Part shown: in pieces, positions 35,553 to 45,381 of the stretch
Layout of the letters: each line of letters starts with the position of its first letter
How positions within the stretch are numbered: the first letter of the stretch is position 1
Assembly (NCBI RefSeq): GCF_003627815.1
Contig: NZ_CP032698.1
Span: forward strand, 1,550,001-1,614,000
DNA from: Streptomyces hundungensis
GTDB taxonomy: Bacteria; Actinomycetota; Actinomycetes; Streptomycetales; Streptomycetaceae
Length of the DNA: 64,000 bases
Direction: 5' to 3'
Made by a program: the position numbers and the translations under genes
Notes under the pieces: generated by a model
Told to the model about the DNA's origin: nothing
Database searches by the model: none
The model's input: only the letters and a program-made list of their open reading frames with translations

Positions 35553-36431
35553 TCAGCGGGAGCCCGCGCCCCGGGCCGCCGAGCAGCGGAACTCCGCGCG
35601 GGCCCGGCGGGCGAGCGGCAGATACCGCAGCCGGTCGGGCAGCAGGGGCACGAGCAACCGCACCGCCCGGCCCAGTCGACGCAGCGTGCGTTCCTGTGCG
35701 TCGCTCCACTCCAGACCGATCGCCTCGCGCGCGTCCGGCGGCATGAACCCGATGGTGACGAACCGCCGGAAGCGCGCGAGCGGCGGGAACAGCACCGGCC
35801 AGAGCGCTCTCAGGAGCAGCCGCAGCGGCAGGGGACCCCGGTCGGGGGCCGGGACGGGACGGTCGGTGGCGAGGAGTTCCTCGACCACGGCATTGGTGCC
35901 GATCTCGTCGGCCAGCACCTTGCGGTAGTAGGGCCAGAACTCCTCGATGGTCTGGGGCATGTCCCGGTCGTGGAGCCCCAGGATCCGGCCGACCCGGAGC
36001 CACTCCGCGTACAGCGCGCGGTGCTGGGCGTCGGTGAAGGGGCGGCCGATGTACTGCTGGGCGTGGGCGTAGACGGGATAGCCGGTGGCGTGCACCCACG
36101 CGTAGTAGGCGGGGGTGAGCGCGTGATAGCGCCGGCCCGTGGCGTCAGTGCCCTGGATGGTCTTGTGGAGTTCGCGCAGCCTGCGCCCCTCCTCGGCGGC
36201 CCGCTCGCCTCCGTACACCCACAGCTGGAGCGAGCGCAGCGATCGCTCGCCGCGCCCCCAGGGGTCGGTGCGGAACACCGAGTGCTCGTCCACGCCCGCC
36301 CCGACCGCGGGGTGCGCGACCTGCAAGGTGAGCGCGGCGGGCAGGGTGAGCAGCATCCGGACGTCTCCGGCCAGGCTCCACAGCACGCCCCCGGGCGGCG
36401 GAGGCACGGGCGGGACGTCGCGGCGGCTCAT
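35553..36431 (-). CDS. Oxygenase MpaB-family protein (DUF2236)
   Basis: A 292-residue helical protein of the family that includes the latex-clearing/rubber oxygenase-type catalytic domain. Conserved pieces are LTLQVAHPAVGAGVDEHS, FRTDPWGRGERSL and YAWVHATGYPVY, which carry His residues suited to haem or metal binding. No signal peptide is seen. ATG 36431 has AGGAG 8 nt upstream. The substrate in streptomycetes is unknown. The gene stands alone on the minus strand between two convergent or divergent units. Confidence 0.85.
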   Translation of the reverse strand: MSRRDVPPVPPPPGGVLWSLAGDVRMLLTLPAALTLQVAHPAVGAGVDEHSVFRTDPWGRGERSLRSLQLWVYGGERAAEEGRRLRELHKTIQGTDATGRRYHALTPAYYAWVHATGYPVYAHAQQYIGRPFTDAQHRALYAEWLRVGRILGLHDRDMPQTIEEFWPYYRKVLADEIGTNAVVEELLATDRPVPAPDRGPLPLRLLLRALWPVLFPPLARFRRFVTIGFMPPDAREAIGLEWSDAQERTLRRLGRAVRLLVPLLPDRLRYLPLARRARAEFRCSAARGAGSR

Positions 36432-36543
36432 GACGGGGCTCCTGGGGCTGGCGGCTCCGGAGCACACAGATGTGACTCCGGGGATTCCAGTATGCGATCG
36501 CCCAGGTCACGACGGCACGGAGGGGCTCTCGCGCCGCCCCGGC

Positions 36544-37017
36544 TCAGCTTCCGATCGGCGCCGACAGGGGCTCGCCCAGGATGCGGCCGGCCAGTTCGGC
36601 GGCGAGGGCGTCGACGTGCGGGCGCAGTTCGGCCTCGGCGGCGGCGCGGGCGGCGGCGATGCCCGCGGTCGCGGCGGCGACGAGCTCGTCCCGCTCGCGT
36701 ATGCCGTCCGCGCGGGCCGCGGTCATCGCCGCGGTGCCCTCCTCCTTGGCCTGCTGTCGGATACGGGCCGCCTCGTGCCGCGCCGCGGTGAGCTCGGCCT
36801 CGTAACGGGCACGCACCTCGGCGGCCTCGGCGAGCGTGGCCTCGGCCTCGCTCGCACGGCCCGTGGTCAGCGCCTCGCGCTCCCGCAGCGTCCGGTTGAT
36901 GCGGGGCAGCAGCAGGCCCGCCATCACCCAGAAGCAGAGCAGGAACAGCACCAGGCCGATCAGCAGATCCGGCACGGTCGGATTGAGCGGACCCACATTC
37001 ATGGGGAGCAGCTTCAC
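36544..37017 (-). CDS. Orphan F0F1 ATP synthase subunit b-like protein
   Basis: A 157-residue protein with one N-terminal membrane helix (DLLIGLVLFLLCFWVMAGLL) followed by a long charged coiled-coil (residues 45-130, rich in Ala, Glu and Arg), the architecture of subunit b. Other ATP synthase genes are absent, so it is not part of an atp operon and may serve as a membrane-anchored coiled-coil of another complex. Starts are ambiguous: GTG 37017 has GGGAAGG at good spacing, and ATG 37002 and GTG 37026 are alternatives. It is divergent from the sphingomyelinase-like gene. Confidence 0.78.
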   Translation of the reverse strand: MKLLPMNVGPLNPTVPDLLIGLVLFLLCFWVMAGLLLPRINRTLREREALTTGRASEAEATLAEAAEVRARYEAELTAARHEAARIRQQAKEEGTAAMTAARADGIRERDELVAAATAGIAAARAAAEAELRPHVDALAAELAGRILGEPLSAPIGS

Positions 37018-37112
37018 GCCTGGCACCTTCCCTCGCGCACCTACCCGTGGGCCACACCATCCCCGGGATTCGTACTCCTGATCGTACGACAGGGGTAAGA
37101 CAGTGGGCGCAC

Positions 37113-37133
37113 GGAGGTTACCTCCAGGTAACC
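37113..37133. promoter_or_regulatory. Nested inverted repeats upstream of the sphingomyelinase-like gene
   Basis: GGTTACC-TCCA-GGTAACC (37116-37133) is a perfect 7-bp dyad, and GGAGGT-T-ACCTCC (37113-37125) overlaps it. They lie 58 bp before the GTG of the secreted phosphodiesterase and 96 bp before the b-like gene on the other strand, a likely operator for one or both. Confidence 0.55.
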
Positions 37134-37190
37134 GCAGCTGCTTTGATGTGCGCGCCGGGCCAAATCACCACTCCAGACACGGGAGTTCAT

Positions 37191-38174
37191 GTGCCGCACC
37201 CATCGCGCCGCCGGGTCCACGGGGCGGTCCTCGCCGCCGCGCTCACCGCGCTCACGCTGGCCGCCGCCCCCGCTCCGGCGGCCGCCGCCGAACCGCCCCG
37301 CCTGAAGGTGCTGACGTACAACACCTTCCTGATGAGCCAGAGCCTGTATCCGAACTGGGGTCAGGACCACCGGGCCCAGGCGATACCGGCCGCGCCCTTC
37401 TTCCAGGGCAACGACGTGGTCGTCCTTCAGGAGGCGTTCGACAACTCCGCCTCGGACGCGCTGAAGCGGAACGCCTCGGCCCAGTACCCGTACCAGACGC
37501 CCGTCGTGGGCCGCGGCAAGGACGGCTGGGACGCCACCGGCGGCTCCTACTCCTCGACCACCCCCGAGGACGGCGGCGTCACCCTGCTGAGCAAGTGGCC
37601 GATCCTGCGCAAGGAGCAGTACGTCTACAAGGACGCCTGCGGCTCCGACTGGTGGTCCAACAAGGGCTTCGTCTATGCCGTGTTGAACGTGAACGGCGCG
37701 AAGGTGCACATCGTGGGCACCCACACCCAGTCGACGGACTCCGGGTGCGGCGCGGGCGAGGCCGTCAAGGACCGCGCCCTCCAGTTCAAGGCCATCAAGT
37801 CCTTCCTCGACGCCAAGAACATCCCGGCCGGCGAGGAGGTCATGGTGGCGGGCGACCTCAACGTGGACTCGCACGGTCCGGAGTACGCCTCGATGCTCGC
37901 CAACGGCGGCCTGGTGGGCGCCGACGCACGGACCGGCCACGCGTACTCCTTCGACACCGCCGAGAACTCCATCGCGCACTACCGCTACCCCACGGACCCG
38001 AGCGAGGACCTCGACTACGTCCTGCACGTCGCGGGCCACGCCCGCCCGTCCGGCTGGAACAACACCGTGGTGCAGCAGCCCACCGCGCCCTGGACGGTGA
38101 GCAGTTGGGGCACCGACTACACCTACACCGACCTCAGCGACCACTACCCGCTCCAGGCGGGACGGACCGCGTAG
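37191..38174 (+). CDS. Secreted sphingomyelinase C-like phosphodiesterase
   Basis: A 327-residue exported enzyme of the DNase I/exo-endonuclease-phosphatase fold. The signal peptide has RRRVHG then AVLAAALTALTLAAAPAPAA. Catalytic features of neutral sphingomyelinases are visible: the Mg-binding Glu in VVVLQEAFDN, AGDLNVDSHG with Asp/Asn, and the general base in LSDHYPLQ. The hydrophobic hairpin-like WW in SDWWSNKGF matches bacterial haemolytic sphingomyelinases. It would hydrolyse phospholipid headgroups outside the cell, releasing phosphocholine or similar. GTG 37191 follows GGGAG by 5 nt. Confidence 0.88.
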   Translation: MPHPSRRRVHGAVLAAALTALTLAAAPAPAAAAEPPRLKVLTYNTFLMSQSLYPNWGQDHRAQAIPAAPFFQGNDVVVLQEAFDNSASDALKRNASAQYPYQTPVVGRGKDGWDATGGSYSSTTPEDGGVTLLSKWPILRKEQYVYKDACGSDWWSNKGFVYAVLNVNGAKVHIVGTHTQSTDSGCGAGEAVKDRALQFKAIKSFLDAKNIPAGEEVMVAGDLNVDSHGPEYASMLANGGLVGADARTGHAYSFDTAENSIAHYRYPTDPSEDLDYVLHVAGHARPSGWNNTVVQQPTAPWTVSSWGTDYTYTDLSDHYPLQAGRTA

Positions 38175-38231
38175 CCCCTCTCGGAGACGAGGCACGCCCC
38201 CCGCCCCGGCCGGCCGGCAGCCCCGGGCATA

Positions 38232-38288
38232 TTGAGCAGTGCTGGTGAGACAGCAATACTGTTGCACCGGAATTACTGTTGCACCGGA
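38232..38288 (+). promoter_or_regulatory. Promoter and direct-repeat operator of the MerR-type gene
   Basis: TTGAGC (38232-38237), 17 bp, AATACT (38255-38260) is a good promoter. Two exact 15-bp copies of TACTGTTGCACCGGA (38257-38271 and 38274-38288) overlap its -10 and the start region, an arrangement that fits autorepression. Confidence 0.65.
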
Positions 38289-38338
38289 TCGGCCGCGCAC
38301 GAGGCCGGCCGGGGACAGCGGGGAGACGAGGCACTGCC

Positions 38339-39076
38339 ATGGCGACGGAGACCGAGGAGCCGACCCTCACGGTTGACGAGCTGGCCGCGCGGGCCGGCGT
38401 CACCGTGCGCACCATCCGCTTCTACAGCACCCGGGGGCTGCTGCCGCCGCCGGTGATCGGGCCGCGCCGCGTCGGGCACTACGGCCCGGCCCATCTGTCC
38501 CGGCTCGCGCTGATCGAGGAGTTGCAGCACCACGGGATGACGCTGGCCGCGATCGAGCGCCACCTCCAGCGGCTGCCGGCCGATCTGAGCGCGCACGACC
38601 TGGCCATCCACCGGGCCGTGGTCGCCTCCTGGGCGCCGGACTCGGCGGACGACGCCGGCCGGGCGGAGCTGGAGCGGCGGGCCGGACGTTCGCTGTCCGA
38701 CACCGACATCGACCGGCTCACCGCGATGGACGTCCTGGAGCGGATCCCGGGCTCCCCCGACACCTTCCGCGTCGACGCCGGCCTGCTCGCGCTGGGCGTC
38801 CAGCTCCTGGACGTGCCGATCGCGCACGAGACGATCCTGGCGGCCCGCACGGTGCTGATGGAACACACGCGCTCGGCCGCGCACGAGCTGACCCGGCTCT
38901 TTCGCGACGAGGTCTGGAACCCCTACCGCGAACGGGAGTCGGACCCCGACCACGTCGAGGCGATGAAATCGCTCTCGGCCCATATGCAGCCGATGGTCCT
39001 CCAGGCCCTGGTCACCGCCTTCCAACGCTCCCTGAAAGCAGAACTACGAGCCGCCTTCGGCCCCCCAGCCCCCTGA
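38339..39076 (+). CDS. MerR-family transcriptional regulator
   Basis: A 245-residue regulator with the MerR winged helix (LTVDELAARAGVTVRTIRFY, then LLPPPVIGPRRVGHYG). The remaining 150 residues form a helical sensor domain with no Cys-rich metal site, so a metal ligand is unlikely. It converges on the beta-oxidation operon (39.3-45.1 kb), and a ligand such as an acyl-CoA is possible but unproven. ATG 38339 has GAGG 9 nt upstream. Confidence 0.9.
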   Translation: MATETEEPTLTVDELAARAGVTVRTIRFYSTRGLLPPPVIGPRRVGHYGPAHLSRLALIEELQHHGMTLAAIERHLQRLPADLSAHDLAIHRAVVASWAPDSADDAGRAELERRAGRSLSDTDIDRLTAMDVLERIPGSPDTFRVDAGLLALGVQLLDVPIAHETILAARTVLMEHTRSAAHELTRLFRDEVWNPYRERESDPDHVEAMKSLSAHMQPMVLQALVTAFQRSLKAELRAAFGPPAP

Positions 39077-39091
39077 AGCACACGCCCCCCA

Positions 39092-39320
39092 AGGGGCGCG
39101 AGGACCTGCGCGCCCAGCCCCCACCGCCCCGCACACAACCACCACACCCCACCCCCTAGGGGCGCGAGGAACTGCGCAACCAGCCCCCAACCCCCTGAAG
39201 CACACGCGAAACCACCCCACAACCCGCTAAGGGGCGCGGGGAACTGCGCGCCCAGCCCCCACCGGTCCGCACACAACCAGAGACCCCCAGGGGCGCGGGG
39301 AACTGCGCAAACCAGCCCCG
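39092..39320. repeat. Four copies of the Streptomyces short intergenic repeat
   Basis: Units beginning AGGGGCGCGRGGAACTGCGC and continuing into CCAGCCCC start at 39092, 39158, 39230 and 39289, spaced 59-72 bp. Copies 1 and 2 read GCGAGG where 3 and 4 read GCGGGG; copy 1 also has GGACCTG for GGAACTG. The element is common between Streptomyces genes and can fold into a GC hairpin. It fills the gap between the convergent MerR and fadB genes and may act as a terminator or mRNA stabiliser. Confidence 0.85.
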
Positions 39321-39351
39321 CGCCCACGGACCCCCCCACCCCCCGGAGGGC

Positions 39352-41526
39352 TCACGCGTCCCCGAACACCTCCCCCTTCTCCGCCTTCTCCACCAGCAAC
39401 CCCGGCGGCTGGAAGCGCTCTCCGTACCGCTCGGCCAGCTCCCGCGCACGGGCCACGAAGCCGGGCAGCCCGCCCTCGTACCCGTTGATGTACTGGATGA
39501 CGCCGCCCGTCCAGGCGGGAAACCCGATGCCCATGATCGAGCCGATGTTGGCGTCGGCGACCGAGGTCAGGACGCCCTCCTCGAAGAGGCGGACGGTGTC
39601 CAGGGACTCCGAGAAGAGCATCCGCTCCTTCATGTCCTCGAACGGGATCTCCGCACCCTGCCGCGTGAAGTGCTCGCGCAGTCCGGGCCAGAGCCTGCCG
39701 CGCTTGCCGTCCTCGCCGTACTCGTAGAACCCGGCGCCGCCGCTGCGTCCGGTGCGGCCGAACTCGTCGACCATGCGGTCGATCACCGCGTCCGAGGGGT
39801 GACCGGGCCAGACGCCGCCCGCCTCCTCGACCGCCCGCTTCGACTCGTCGCGGATCTTGCGGGGCAGGGTCAGCGTCAGCTCGTCCATCAGGGAGAGCAC
39901 CTTGGCCGGGTAGCCGGCCTGGCCCGCCGCCTGCTCGATGGAGGCGGGCTCGATGCCCTCGCCGACCATCGCGACGCCCTCGTTGATGAACTGGCCGATC
40001 ACGCGCGAGGTGAAGAAGCCCCGCGAGTCGTTCACCACGATCGGCGTCTTCTTGATCTGGCGCACCAGGTCGAAGGCGCGCGCCAAGGCCTCCGCGCCCG
40101 TGCGCTCGCCCTTGATGATCTCCACGAGCGGCATCTTGTCGACCGGCGAGAAGAAGTGCAGCCCGATGAAGTCGGCCTGCCGCGCAACGCCCTCGGCGAG
40201 CCCGGTGATGGGCAGCGTCGAGGTGTTGGAGCAGAGCAGTGCGTCCGGCGCGACGATGTCCTGGATCTCCTGGAACACCTTGTGCTTGAGAGCGGTGTCC
40301 TCGAAGACCGCCTCGATGACGGCGTCACAGCCCGCGAGGTCCTGCGGGTCGGCGGTCGGCGTGATCAGCGCGAGCAGCGCGTCCCGCTTCGCCTCGGTCG
40401 TACGCCCCCGTGAGAGCGCTTTCGCGAGGAGCTTCTCCGAGTACGCCTTGCCCTTCCGGGCGGCTTCGGGCGACACGTCCTTGAGGACGACCTCGATGCC
40501 GGCCCGGGCGCAGGAGTACGCGATGCCCGCGCCCATCATCCCGGCGCCGAGGACCGCGACCTTGCGGACGGGGCGCGGCTCGATCCCCTGGGGGCGGCTG
40601 ACACCGGAGTTGACGGCCTGGAGGTCGAAGAAGAACGCCTGGATCATGTTCTTCGAGGTCTGCCCCGTCACCAGCTCGGTGAAGTACCGGGCCTCGATGG
40701 TGAGAGCGCTCTCGAAGTCGACCTGGGAGCCCTCGACGGCCGCCGCAAGGATGTTGCGCGGGGCCGGGTAGGGGGCGCCCTGGAGCTGCTTCTTCAGGTT
40801 GGCGGGGAAGGCCGGCAGATTGGCGGCGAAGCGCGGGTTGGACGGCGTACCGCCGGGGATCTTGTAGCCCTTGACGTCCCAGGGCTGCTGGGACTCGGGG
40901 TGGGCGTCGATGAAGGCACGCGCCTTGGCGAGCATCTCCTCGGGCGTGGCCGCCACTTCGTGGACGAGGCCGTTTTCGAGGGCACGCTGCGGGGAGTACT
41001 GGGTGCCCTGGAGCAGCACCTTGAGCAGGGCGTCGGCGATGCCCATGAGGCGTACGGTGCGGGTCACGCCGCCGCCTGCGGGAAGCAGGCCGAGGGTGAC
41101 CTCGGGCAGGCCGATCTTGGAGCCGGGCGCGTCGAGGGCGACACGGTGGTGGGAGGCGAGAGCGATCTCGTAACCGCCGCCCAGGGCCGCGCCGTTGATG
41201 GCGGCGACGACCGGCTTGCCGAGCGTCTCGATGCGGCGCAGCGAGCTCTTGATGGCGGTGCCGGTGTCGAAGGCCTGCTGGGCGAGTTCGGGGCCGACCT
41301 TGATCATGTCCTTGAGGTCGCCGCCCGCGAAGAACGTCTTCTTGGCGGAGGTGTAGATGATGCCCCGGATGGAGTCCTTCTCGGCCTCGGCGCGTTCGGC
41401 GACGGCGGCGATGGATTCCTTGAAGGCCTGGTTCATCGTGTTGGCGGACTGGTTGGGGTCGTCGAGTACGAGGGTGACGACGCCGGTCTCGTCCTGTTCC
41501 CAGCGGATGGTGGTGCTCGTGGTCAT
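39352..41526 (-). CDS. fadB: Fatty acid oxidation complex alpha subunit (enoyl-CoA hydratase/3-hydroxyacyl-CoA dehydrogenase)
   Basis: A 724-residue two-function enzyme. The N-terminal crotonase domain has INGAALGGGYEIALASHHRV and GLPEVTLGLLPAGGG; the NAD-binding domain starts with VAVLGAGMMGAGIAYSCARAG near residue 328, and the dehydrogenase C-terminal domains follow (IGLHFFSPVDKMPLVEII, with the catalytic His). It performs hydration and oxidation in beta-oxidation, working with the thiolase encoded just before it. ATG 41526 has CGGAG upstream. A 12-bp LacI-operator-like palindrome GAGAGCGCTCTC is inside the coding region at 40702-40713. Confidence 0.96.
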   Translation of the reverse strand: MTTSTTIRWEQDETGVVTLVLDDPNQSANTMNQAFKESIAAVAERAEAEKDSIRGIIYTSAKKTFFAGGDLKDMIKVGPELAQQAFDTGTAIKSSLRRIETLGKPVVAAINGAALGGGYEIALASHHRVALDAPGSKIGLPEVTLGLLPAGGGVTRTVRLMGIADALLKVLLQGTQYSPQRALENGLVHEVAATPEEMLAKARAFIDAHPESQQPWDVKGYKIPGGTPSNPRFAANLPAFPANLKKQLQGAPYPAPRNILAAAVEGSQVDFESALTIEARYFTELVTGQTSKNMIQAFFFDLQAVNSGVSRPQGIEPRPVRKVAVLGAGMMGAGIAYSCARAGIEVVLKDVSPEAARKGKAYSEKLLAKALSRGRTTEAKRDALLALITPTADPQDLAGCDAVIEAVFEDTALKHKVFQEIQDIVAPDALLCSNTSTLPITGLAEGVARQADFIGLHFFSPVDKMPLVEIIKGERTGAEALARAFDLVRQIKKTPIVVNDSRGFFTSRVIGQFINEGVAMVGEGIEPASIEQAAGQAGYPAKVLSLMDELTLTLPRKIRDESKRAVEEAGGVWPGHPSDAVIDRMVDEFGRTGRSGGAGFYEYGEDGKRGRLWPGLREHFTRQGAEIPFEDMKERMLFSESLDTVRLFEEGVLTSVADANIGSIMGIGFPAWTGGVIQYINGYEGGLPGFVARARELAERYGERFQPPGLLVEKAEKGEVFGDA

Positions 41527-41565
41527 TGCTGAAATCTCCGTATGAGGGGGCGCGGGGCAGGACGG

Positions 41566-42780
<1,215 letters not shown>

Positions 42781-42817
42781 CGTCGGGCCTTTCGGATGAG
42801 GTGGGGGGTGAGCGTGG

Positions 42818-43960
42818 TCAGCCGAGCAGGGAACGGCCGATGATTTCCTTCATGATCTCGGTCGTGCCGCCGTAGATCGTCTGGATTCGGCCGTCCGTGA
42901 AGGCCTTGGCAACCCGGTACTCGGTCATGTAGCCGTATCCGCCGTGCAGTTGGAGGCAGCGGTCGGCGACGCGTTTTTGCAGTTCGGTCGCCCACCACTT
43001 GGCCATGGAGGCGTGCACGGCGTCCAGTTCTCCGTTCGCGTGGTCGACGATGCAGCGGTCGAGGAAGGTGCGGGTGACGGCGCACTCGGTGGCCATCTCG
43101 GCGATCTCGAACCGGATGTGCTGGAGCTTGGAGAGCGGTCGGCCGAACGCCTCGCGCTCCTTGACATAGCTCGTGGTGATCTCCAGGAGGTGTTCGGCGG
43201 CGGCGATCCCGGCGACCGCGATGCCCATCCGCTCCTGGGCCAGGTTGGTCATCAAATGAACGAAGGCACCGTTGAGCTCGCCGAGCAGATTGTCCTTGGG
43301 GACGCGTACGTCGTGGAAGAACAGCTCGGCGGTGTCCTGCGACTTCTGGCCGATCTTGTCGAGGTTGCGGCCGCGTTCGAAGCCCTCGGCGCCGCGCTCG
43401 ACGACGAGCAGGGACAGTCCCTTGGCGCCGCCCTCGGGGGTGGTCTTGGCGACGACGACGACCAGGTCGGCGAGGATCCCGTTGGAGATGAAGGTCTTGG
43501 AGCCGTTGAGCAGCCAGTACTCGCCCCGGTCCTCGGCGGTGGTGCGGATGCCCTGGAGGTCGGATCCGGCGCCGGGTTCCGTCATCGCGATGGCGGTGAT
43601 CAGCGAGCCGTCGCAGAATCCCGGCAGCCAGCGCCGCTTCTGCTCCTCGGTGGCGAGCCCGGTCAGATACGGCCCGATGATGTCGTTGTGCAGGCCGAGC
43701 GCGAGCCCGGCGGCGCCGGCGCGGGTGAACTCCTCGGCGAGGACGGCGCTGTAGCGGAAGTCGCTCTGGCCGCCGCCCCCGTACTCCTCGGGCACGGCGA
43801 GGCCGAGGAGCCCCTGCTTCCCGGCGGCGAGCCACGCCTGCCGCGAGACGATGCCGTCCTGCTCCCACTGCTCGTAGTGCGGCAGAACTTCCTTGGCGAG
43901 GAAGGTGCGGACGGTGTCGCGGAACGCCTCGTGCTCGGCGTGGAAAATCTGCCGTTTCAA
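42818..43960 (-). CDS. Acyl-CoA dehydrogenase
   Basis: FAD enzyme of 380 residues that makes the first double bond in beta-oxidation. The flavin and substrate segments [20 protein letters not shown] and [18 protein letters not shown] are standard, and the catalytic base is in [18 protein letters not shown] near the end. The TTG start at 43960 has a perfect AGGAGG six bases upstream, sitting inside the last codons of the CoA transferase gene. Electrons would go to an ETF encoded elsewhere. Chain-length preference is unknown. Confidence 0.95.
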   Translation of the reverse strand: MKRQIFHAEHEAFRDTVRTFLAKEVLPHYEQWEQDGIVSRQAWLAAGKQGLLGLAVPEEYGGGGQSDFRYSAVLAEEFTRAGAAGLALGLHNDIIGPYLTGLATEEQKRRWLPGFCDGSLITAIAMTEPGAGSDLQGIRTTAEDRGEYWLLNGSKTFISNGILADLVVVVAKTTPEGGAKGLSLLVVERGAEGFERGRNLDKIGQKSQDTAELFFHDVRVPKDNLLGELNGAFVHLMTNLAQERMGIAVAGIAAAEHLLEITTSYVKEREAFGRPLSKLQHIRFEIAEMATECAVTRTFLDRCIVDHANGELDAVHASMAKWWATELQKRVADRCLQLHGGYGYMTEYRVAKAFTDGRIQTIYGGTTEIMKEIIGRSLLG

Positions 43961-43961
43961 C

Positions 43962-45110
43962 TCAAGCCTCCTGTACGGGAGTTGACTCCGGGCCCGGGCG
44001 GAGCGCCGGCAGGTCCCAGTCGCGGGCCACGTCCGCCGTGTCGGCGCCCGGCAGGGCGGGGGGCCGCCGGATGGATCCGGGGGTGGCGGAGAAGCGGGGC
44101 GCGGGCGCGGGCTGGGTGATCCCGCCGTGCCCGGTGAAGGTGGCGCGCGCCGCGAGATGGGGGTGGTGCGGCGCCTCCTTCAAGGAGAGGACGGGGGCCA
44201 CACAGGCGTCCGAGCCCTCGAAGACGGCCGTCCACTCCTCGCGGGTCCGGGTGCGGAACCGGTCGGCGATGGTGGTGCGCAGCGCGGGCCAGCGGGCCAG
44301 GTCCTTGCGGGCGGGGGCCTCGTCCTCGATGCCGAGGAGGCGGACGAATTCGTCGTAGAACCGCTGCTCGAGGGAGCCGACCGCCATGTACTGGCCGTCG
44401 GAGGTCTCGTACGTCCCGTAGAAGGGGCAGCCGCCGTCGAGGAGGTTGGCCGCACGCCGGTCCTGCCAGCCGCCGGCCGCCATCATGCCGTGGATCATCG
44501 TGGCGAGGTGGGCGGCGCCGTCGACGATCGCCGCGTCCACGACCTGGCCCGCTCCCCCGCCCCGTGCGTGCTGGAGGGCGGCGAGGACACCGATGACGAG
44601 ATAGAGCGAGCCGCCGGCGTAGTCACCGACGAGGTTGGCCGGGACGACCGGCCCCCCGTCGGCGCCGCCGATCATGCCGAGGGTGCCGGTGACGGCGATG
44701 TAGGCGATGTCGTGTCCGGCCCGCTGGGCGAGCGGGCCGTCCTGGCCCCAGCCGGTCATCCGGCCGTAGACGAGCCGGGGGTTGCGGCCGAGGCACTCCT
44801 CGGGGCCGACCCCCAGGCGCTCGGCGACGCCGGGTCGATAGCCCTCGATCAGGATGTCGGCGCGTTCGACGAGATCGAGGACGAGGCCGGGTCCTTCGGC
44901 CGCCTTGAGGTCGACGATCACGGAGCGTTTGTTGCGGTTGGTCAGGTCGTACTCCGGGTCGACGGCGAGGCCGGCGCCGCCCGGGCGGTCCACGCGCACC
45001 ACGTCGGCGCCGAGGTCGGCGAGGAGCATGGCGGCGAACGGGCCGGGCCCGATGCCCGCCAGCTCGACCACGCGCACCCCGGCGAGCGGGCCGGTTCCTG
45101 TCGCTGCCAT
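43962..45110 (-). CDS. CaiB/BaiF family CoA transferase
   Basis: Family III CoA transferase or acyl-CoA racemase of 382 residues. LAGVRVVELAGIGPGPFAAM, DVVRVDRPGG and the nucleophilic Asp in NLVGDYAGGSLYLVIG are diagnostic. The phrase MIHGMMAAGGW and the length favour the alpha-methylacyl-CoA racemase branch, which would let branched acyl-CoAs enter beta-oxidation; this is inferred. It is the first gene of the operon, with the promoter and palindrome directly upstream. Confidence 0.9.
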   Translation of the reverse strand: MAATGTGPLAGVRVVELAGIGPGPFAAMLLADLGADVVRVDRPGGAGLAVDPEYDLTNRNKRSVIVDLKAAEGPGLVLDLVERADILIEGYRPGVAERLGVGPEECLGRNPRLVYGRMTGWGQDGPLAQRAGHDIAYIAVTGTLGMIGGADGGPVVPANLVGDYAGGSLYLVIGVLAALQHARGGGAGQVVDAAIVDGAAHLATMIHGMMAAGGWQDRRAANLLDGGCPFYGTYETSDGQYMAVGSLEQRFYDEFVRLLGIEDEAPARKDLARWPALRTTIADRFRTRTREEWTAVFEGSDACVAPVLSLKEAPHHPHLAARATFTGHGGITQPAPAPRFSATPGSIRRPPALPGADTADVARDWDLPALRPGPESTPVQEA

Positions 45111-45135
45111 CAAGCCCCCAGCACTGTGACACAAC

Positions 45136-45180
45136 TGATGTAACATCAATGATGCTAAGAACACGTTCCACTGTGCACAA
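45136..45180 (-). promoter_or_regulatory. Promoter and palindromic operator of the beta-oxidation operon
   Basis: On the minus strand TTGTGC (45175-45180), 17 bp, TAGCAT (45152-45157) forms a good promoter. A 13-bp palindrome TGATGTAACATCA (45136-45148) covers the predicted transcription start, the classic position for a repressor. The region is notably AT-rich against its surroundings. The regulator may be the MerR protein or an unlinked TetR/GntR-type FadR. Confidence 0.65.
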
Positions 45181-45381
45181 GCCCCCATGAGCAACCGCTC
45201 AGCATGTCGGGCGGTCACCGTGGCGCCGGTTGCCCCGATACGTCGGGCTTGCCCGCCGTCACCCCGCCGCCAGATCACCTCACCCCTGGCCCCGGGTGCC
45301 CGGAACCGGGCCCGCACGCTAGCCTCACAACCCGGCTTCGGCCGACGGCGTCACCAGGCAGCGGACACACGGAGGCACACG

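Noticed and set aside
39092..39320. CRISPR array
   Set aside because: Repeat units vary, the intervals are GC-rich and similar to each other, and the element is a known dispersed Streptomyces intergenic repeat; no cas genes are present.
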